Shown here piece by piece: positions 59,479-64,000 of a stretch of 64,000 nt of DNA. How positions within the stretch are numbered: position 1 is the stretch's first letter; each line of letters opens with the position of its first letter. Both the position numbers and the translations under genes were made by a program. The notes below the pieces were generated by a model. That model was not told the origin of the DNA, made no database searches, and saw nothing but the letters and a program-made list of their open reading frames with translations. This stretch comes from Hymenobacter rubidus (GTDB lineage: Bacteria; Bacteroidota; Bacteroidia; Cytophagales; Hymenobacteraceae), in assembly GCF_016734815.1 (NCBI RefSeq), contig NZ_JAERQF010000004.1, positions 186,001 to 250,000 on the forward strand. The letters are read 5' to 3'.

Positions 59479-60903
59479 CTACTTGTTCTGCGCGCCTTGG
59501 TTAATCCAGCACCCAATGAGGTCACGCTCTTCCTGGGTAATCTGGGTTTTGTTGTTCTGCGGCATCGTTTTCGTTACCACCACGCGCTGCATTATCTTGT
59601 CTTTCAGGCGAATGATGTCCTCCGGAGTGTCGTACACCACACCATTGGGCGGCGACTTGAATACGTCGTCCGTCGGGTGAGCGGAGTGGCACTGAATGCA
59701 GCGCTTCTGCACAATCAGGTTCACCTGGCTCATGCTCACCTGCTGGGTGCAGGCATTGGCCGCGCCCGCCGTGCCACCGCCCGACTGAGCGGGCGGGGCC
59801 GTTACAAATACCACGCCCAGGAGCAAGGCCACGGCGGCAGGCAGCACCCACACGGCGGTGTCGGTCTGGTGCTTTTCGCGCAGGTTCAGCCAGTGCTTCA
59901 CGCCGGCGGTGCCCAGCGTGATGGCCGCCAGAATGGCCCACGGATAGGAGTGCCCGAAGGTGCTGGGGAAGTGGTTGCTGACCATCACAAACAGCACCGG
60001 CAGCGTGAAGTAGTTGTTGTGCAGCGAGCGGGCCAGGGCGTTTTTGCCCAGCTGCGGGTCGAGGGGCGTGCCTTCGGTGGCCGCCTTCACCATGGCTTTC
60101 TGGGCCGGGATGATGGTAAAGAAAACGTTGCCCACCATGAGTGTGCCCAGCATGGCGCCAAAGTGGATGTAGGCCGCCCGGGCGCTGAATACCTGCGCAT
60201 AAAAAAACGCAAACCCCGTGGCCAGAATGAAGCCCACCACCTTGAACCACGGGCTGCGCACAAAAGCCGTGCGGCACAGCCCGTCATAAATCAGCCAGGC
60301 CGCCACAAACGAGCCCACCCCAATGCCCACGCCCGCCAGCGGCGAGATGTCCAGCACGCGCGGGTCAATCAGCATGGCGCTGGCGTTGAAGTAGTACACC
60401 ACAAACAGCAGGCTGAAGCCCGAGAGCCAGGTGAAATACGCCTCGTACTTAAACCAGTGCAGGCTTTTGGGAATTTGCTTGGGGGCCGTCTTATATTTTT
60501 CGAGGTAGTAAAAGCCGCCGCCGTGCACGGCCCAGAGGTTGCCGGCCAGCTCTTCTCGCACGTTATCGGTGCGGTTGAGGGCGTTTTCGAGGAACACGAA
60601 GTAGAACGAGGCGCCAATCCAGGCGATGCCGAAGGTGATGTGCATGAGGCGCACCACAATGTTGAGCCATTCCATGATGTGGCCCGACCACGGCGAGTCG
60701 CGCGCCAGCACGTAGGCAATGCCCACCGCCGCGACGACGGCCAGCAGAATCAGGGCGTAAGAATAGCCTTCGAGGGTGAAGCTGCCGTCGCCCACGGCCC
60801 CGCCGCCGGGCCGCGTTTTAGCCGCCCGCTGCAGGGCGAAGATGACACCCAGCAGCAGCAGAAAAGCGAGAATCAGGGCAAATAGGGTAACGTATTGGAG
60901 CAT
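59479..60903 (-). CDS. puuD: Membrane urate oxidase with cytochrome c domain (PuuD type)
   Basis: I start at ATG 60903 (MLQYVTLFAL), giving 474 residues, because the extension upstream runs into repeat C. About eight membrane segments (residues 1-390) are followed by a small cytochrome c domain with haem motif RCIQCHS (Cys402, Cys405, His406) and distal Met in KTMPQN. PuuD-type enzymes convert urate to 5-hydroxyisourate without oxygen-dependent uricase, passing electrons to the respiratory chain. It is divergent from the allantoin genes. Confidence 0.85.
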   Translation of the reverse strand: MLQYVTLFALILAFLLLLGVIFALQRAAKTRPGGGAVGDGSFTLEGYSYALILLAVVAAVGIAYVLARDSPWSGHIMEWLNIVVRLMHITFGIAWIGASFYFVFLENALNRTDNVREELAGNLWAVHGGGFYYLEKYKTAPKQIPKSLHWFKYEAYFTWLSGFSLLFVVYYFNASAMLIDPRVLDISPLAGVGIGVGSFVAAWLIYDGLCRTAFVRSPWFKVVGFILATGFAFFYAQVFSARAAYIHFGAMLGTLMVGNVFFTIIPAQKAMVKAATEGTPLDPQLGKNALARSLHNNYFTLPVLFVMVSNHFPSTFGHSYPWAILAAITLGTAGVKHWLNLREKHQTDTAVWVLPAAVALLLGVVFVTAPPAQSGGGTAGAANACTQQVSMSQVNLIVQKRCIQCHSAHPTDDVFKSPPNGVVYDTPEDIIRLKDKIMQRVVVTKTMPQNNKTQITQEERDLIGCWINQGAQNK

Positions 60904-60964
60904 GTGGGAAAGCGGGTAATTAGGGTATTTTGGGTAGAGGAGGAGAGCGGCAAGAATTAATCGT

Positions 60965-61060
60965 AACGTCATGCTGAGCGGAGTCGAAGCATCTCTACCG
61001 CGCAACTAATCAATTTTAGTATTGCGGTAGAGATGCTTCGACTCCGCTCAGCATGACGTT
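60965..61060. repeat. Inverted repeat family C, copy 4
   Basis: AACGTCATGCTGAGCGGAGTCGAAGCATCTCTACCG... and complement, in the divergent gap between puuD and allB, so it sits where the promoters should be. Confidence 0.75.
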
Positions 61061-61130
61061 CCATCTCTTTCTTCCCGCCAATTAATTAAACCGGGAAAAA
61101 GCCCCCAATTTAGCGCCAAATTCCCTACTC

Positions 61131-62468
61131 ATGTCAACTCTCGCTTTGCGCAGCCAGCGCGTCGTCACGCCCGAGGGCGAGCGTGCCGCCACCATTCTGA
61201 TTGAAAACGGCCGCATCAGTGCCCTGCTGCCCCACGATGCCGACGTAGCCGGCGCCCCGTTGCTCGACGTGGGCACCCACGCCGTCCTGCCCGGCGTCAT
61301 CGACCCGCACGTGCACATCAACGAGCCCGGCCGCACCGACTGGGAAGGCTTCGACACGGCTACCCGCGCTGCGCTGGCCGGCGGCCTCACCTCCTTGGTG
61401 GATATGCCGCTGAACTCTGCGCCCGTTACTACCTCGGTGGCCAATCTGGAGCTGAAAAAAGCCGCGACCAAGGGCCAGCTGCACACCAACGTGGGTTTCT
61501 GGGGCGGCGTGGTGCCGGGCAATGCCGCTGAGATTGAACCGTTGATTACGGCCGGCGTGCTCGGCTTCAAGGCCTTTTTGACGCACTCCGGAATTGATGA
61601 TTTCCCGAATGCGACGGAGGATGATTTGCGGCGGGTGATGCCCATTCTGGCGCGACACAAGCTGCCGCTGCTGGTGCACTGCGAACTGTCGGAGGATAGT
61701 GACGAGTGGAAAAAAAACGACCACCGCTCGTACCCCAACTACCTAGCCTCGCGCCCCAAAAAGTGGGAGGACGATGCCATTGCCATGATGATTCGCTTGT
61801 GCGAGGAGTTCGACTGCCCGGTGCACATCGTGCATTTATCGTCGGCCGATTCCATTGCGCCTATTGCCGCCGCCAAGGCCAAGGGCCTGCCGCTGACGGT
61901 GGAAACCGGCCAGCACTACCTCTATTTCAACGCCGAGGACATTGCCGACGGCCAGACGCAGTTTAAGTGCGCCCCGCCCATCCGCGAGGAGGCCAACAAC
62001 AACCAGCTGTGGGCCGCTCTGCAGAGCGGAGTTATCGACTTCGTGGCCACCGACCACTCGCCCGCGCCGCCCGATTTAAAGCAAATGGACAGCGGCGATT
62101 TTACCACCGCCTGGGGCGGCATTGCTTCGCTGCAGTTTGCGCTGCCGGTGCTCTGGACGGCTGCCCGCCGGCGCGGCGCCAGCCTGTCCGACATTGTGAA
62201 GTGGCTGAGCTCCAACCCGGCGAAACTGGCCGGCCAAAGCAAGAAAAAAGGACAAATAGCGCCCGGCTTCGATGCCGATTTAATCGTGTTCGACCCCGAA
62301 AAGACCTTTGAGGTGAGCGAGGAGATGATTCTGCACAAACACAAAGTATCCCCTTACATTTGCCAGGAATTGGCGGGTGTCATTGAATTAACTTTTCTCC
62401 GCGGCGAACAGGTTTTCCAGCGCCCGAATTTCCTCCGCCTCAACCACGGCGAATTTTTAACCCGGTAG
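61131..62468 (+). CDS. allB: Allantoinase
   Basis: This 445-residue amidohydrolase has the metal-binding HVH (DPHVHINEPGRTDWEG, about residue 56-71), a carboxylated-lysine-type GFKAFLTHSGID (about 144), HCE (about 184), HIVHLSS and the DHSPAPPD aspartate motif (about 305). The ...NEPGRTDWEGF signature is characteristic of allantoinase, which opens the hydantoin ring to allantoate. It starts the allB-allC-allE unit, 4 bp before allC. Confidence 0.93.
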   Translation: MSTLALRSQRVVTPEGERAATILIENGRISALLPHDADVAGAPLLDVGTHAVLPGVIDPHVHINEPGRTDWEGFDTATRAALAGGLTSLVDMPLNSAPVTTSVANLELKKAATKGQLHTNVGFWGGVVPGNAAEIEPLITAGVLGFKAFLTHSGIDDFPNATEDDLRRVMPILARHKLPLLVHCELSEDSDEWKKNDHRSYPNYLASRPKKWEDDAIAMMIRLCEEFDCPVHIVHLSSADSIAPIAAAKAKGLPLTVETGQHYLYFNAEDIADGQTQFKCAPPIREEANNNQLWAALQSGVIDFVATDHSPAPPDLKQMDSGDFTTAWGGIASLQFALPVLWTAARRRGASLSDIVKWLSSNPAKLAGQSKKKGQIAPGFDADLIVFDPEKTFEVSEEMILHKHKVSPYICQELAGVIELTFLRGEQVFQRPNFLRLNHGEFLTR

Positions 62469-62472
62469 CGGA

Positions 62473-63726
62473 ATGCAGCAGGAATACACCGCGCGCGCTG
62501 AGCGAATCATGCAGCGCATCAACGAGTTGGCCGCCATCAGCGAAGACGCCGACGGCGTGACGCGCACCTTCGGCACGCCCGCCTTCCTCGAAGGCCGCGA
62601 CTTGGTGCAAAGCTGGCTCGAAGCCGCCGGCCTGCTCACCCGCGTCGACGGCATTGGCAACCTGCGCGCCCGCCTCGAAAGCCCGAACCCTGACGCGAAG
62701 ACTTTCGTGCTGGCCTCGCACATCGACACCGTGGTGAACGCCGGCAAATTCGACGGCCCGCTGGGCGTGCTCATGGGGCTCGATTTGTTGGAAAACCTGC
62801 GGGCGCAGAAAGCCGAATTGCCCTTCCACATCGAGTTGATTGCCTTTAGTGACGAGGAAGGCGTACGCTTTCACACCACCTACCTGGGTAGCAAAGTGGT
62901 GACGGGGGCCTTTGACCACGCCCTGCTGGGGCGGTGCGACGAAGCCGGCATCTCCCTCGACCAGGCCCTGGTGGCCATGGGCGGCGACGCCTCGCAGCTC
63001 TCGCTGGACGCCATTCCGGCCGCCGAGTGGCTGGGCTACTTCGAGCTGCACATCGAGCAGGGCCCGGTGCTCTGGGAGCGCCACGTGCCGGTGGCGCTGG
63101 TAACGGCCATTGCCGGCCAGCAGCGCGTGGAGCTGACGTTCCGCGGCATGGCCGGCCACGCCGGCACCGTGCCCATGAACATGCGCCAGGATGCCCTGTG
63201 TGCCGCGGCCGAGTTCGTACTGACGGCTGAGCAGTTTGCGCAGGCGCACGGGCAAGGCCTAGTGGCCACCGTGGGCAAGCTGGCCATTAACCGCGCGGCC
63301 AGCAACGTTATCCCCGGCGAAGTGACGTGCAGCCTCGACCTGCGCAGCCCCGACGAGCAACAACTGGCCCAGGCCTACGATTTCCTGCGCAGCCACGCCG
63401 AGGCGTCGGCCCTGCACCGCAACGTGGCCCTGGACTGGAAGCCCGTGCAGCAAACCGCGCCCGTTGTTTGCGATGCTGATTTGAACGTCCTGCTGGCCCG
63501 GGCCATTGCCGACAGCGGCTATGAAACCATCCGGCTGGTGAGCGGCGCCGGCCACGATGCCGTGCCCGTATCGTTCGTGGCGCCGGCCACCATGCTATTC
63601 ATTCGTTGCTACAAAGGCATCAGCCACAACCCGTTGGAAAACGTGGAGTTGGCCGATTTGGCCGCTGCCATTGCGGTGGCCGACCGGTTTATGACCCTTC
63701 TCCGCACCCAACATCCCACCCGTTAA
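62473..63726 (+). CDS. allC: Allantoate amidohydrolase (M20 family)
   Basis: This 417-residue protein is an M20 peptidase-like amidohydrolase: LASHIDTVVNAGKFDGPLGV (about 76-95), FSDEEGVRF (about 118-126), HIEQGPVLW (about 193) and an RG-MAGHAGTVPM dimerisation-type motif (about 221-233). It removes ammonia and CO2 from allantoate to give ureidoglycine. It starts 4 bp after allB and is followed 5 bp later by the next pathway gene. Confidence 0.9.
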   Translation: MQQEYTARAERIMQRINELAAISEDADGVTRTFGTPAFLEGRDLVQSWLEAAGLLTRVDGIGNLRARLESPNPDAKTFVLASHIDTVVNAGKFDGPLGVLMGLDLLENLRAQKAELPFHIELIAFSDEEGVRFHTTYLGSKVVTGAFDHALLGRCDEAGISLDQALVAMGGDASQLSLDAIPAAEWLGYFELHIEQGPVLWERHVPVALVTAIAGQQRVELTFRGMAGHAGTVPMNMRQDALCAAAEFVLTAEQFAQAHGQGLVATVGKLAINRAASNVIPGEVTCSLDLRSPDEQQLAQAYDFLRSHAEASALHRNVALDWKPVQQTAPVVCDADLNVLLARAIADSGYETIRLVSGAGHDAVPVSFVAPATMLFIRCYKGISHNPLENVELADLAAAIAVADRFMTLLRTQHPTR

Positions 63727-63731
63727 TTACT

Positions 63732-64000
63732 ATGGAAATGTCCGCCCTGACGCGCTCCGTTGTGAAGCGCAACCACGCCATCATTGCCCCCGACGGCTAC
63801 ATCAACAGCAACGTGCCCGGCTGGACCGGCTGCACCACCAACGTCATCATCAACGAGCAGATGGGCGCGCGCCTCTGCCAAACGCTCATTACCCTCACCG
63901 AGACCGGCCACGTGCAGGGCGAGACCGAGGCTTCGCAGATTTTTTTCTACGTGGTGCAGGGCAGTTGCACGGCCACCGTGGGCGGCGAAACCCGCAAGTT
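63732..64000 (+). CDS. allE: (S)-ureidoglycine aminohydrolase, 5' part
   Basis: The ATG at 63732, 5 bp after allC, opens a frame that runs off the window (about 89 residues). It reads RNHAIIAPDGYINSNVPGW and QIFFYVVQGSCTATVGGE, the cupin strands of AllE/YlbA, which deaminates ureidoglycine to ureidoglycolate. Order in the operon matches the pathway. Confidence 0.83.
   Translation, partial: MEMSALTRSVVKRNHAIIAPDGYINSNVPGWTGCTTNVIINEQMGARLCQTLITLTETGHVQGETEASQIFFYVVQGSCTATVGGETRK

Noticed and set aside
59476..60885. 469-codon plus-strand frame
   Set aside because: Shadow of puuD, which shows membrane spans and a haem motif on the minus strand.

Overview
The window is high-GC Bacteroidota DNA, most like Hymenobacter or a close relative. 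The evidence is the Bacteroidota-type -7 promoter box (TAnnTTTG), often only a few bases before an ATG, and the lineage-typical families: DUF3857 transglutaminase-like proteins, DUF4136, DUF4468, SprB repeats and a PuuD-type urate oxidase. About 46 kb of it (roughly 4803-50741) is a complete-looking temperate, siphovirus-like prophage. Chromosomal genes flank it on both sides.

Left flank (1-4800): two tandem DUF3857/transglutaminase-like secreted proteins and an MFS transporter, all on the minus strand. The prophage sits in the 5' end of the MFS gene. The displaced original start of that gene (promoter, ATG and about 18 codons) is still visible beyond the right end at 50732-50802. The left end of the prophage supplies a replacement start that again encodes PAPA...Y..GFWL. 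TGCCACC repeats lie just inside both ends and look like integrase arm sites.

Lysogeny and defence-like block (4948-14005, all leftward, visibly more AT-rich than the virion genes): tyrosine integrase, a receiver-domain protein, a 979-residue protein with an Hsp90/MutL-type ATPase domain at one end and a histidine-kinase core at the other, a C5 cytosine methyltransferase, a RelA/SpoT-type nucleotide synthetase, and the phage repressor. Spacing suggests two transcription units: repressor-synthetase and methyltransferase-kinase-receiver-integrase. The second set is the best candidate here for an undescribed antiphage or epigenetic-sensing system.

Early and virion region (14141-47257, rightward): small GC-rich early genes, a winged-helix replication-type protein, tail fibre genes, S49 protease, scaffold, capsid, decoration/tail-type proteins, a ParB-methyltransferase fusion, terminase, portal, connector, lysis cassette, a DUF4468 moron, an amidoligase, and tail genes ending in a tape measure. 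Five operons in this region start with one shared promoter, GTCCTTTTT-N16-GGYWRSTTYG, always with exactly 16 bases between the two boxes and often directly behind a strong terminator.

Right cargo (47258-50741): two lipoproteins, a CcsA/CcmC plus CcmD-like cytochrome c maturation pair, a long inverted repeat, and a serine recombinase at the right edge.

Right flank (50742-64000): small membrane proteins, three families of short inverted repeats, a Uma2-type protein, a remnant copy of the 5' end of an ABC exporter followed by the intact exporter, a DUF4136 lipoprotein, and a purine-catabolism cluster: XdhC-like maturation factor, PuuD urate oxidase, allantoinase, allantoate amidohydrolase and the start of ureidoglycine aminohydrolase. 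This cluster would take urate through allantoin to ureidoglycolate and release nitrogen.
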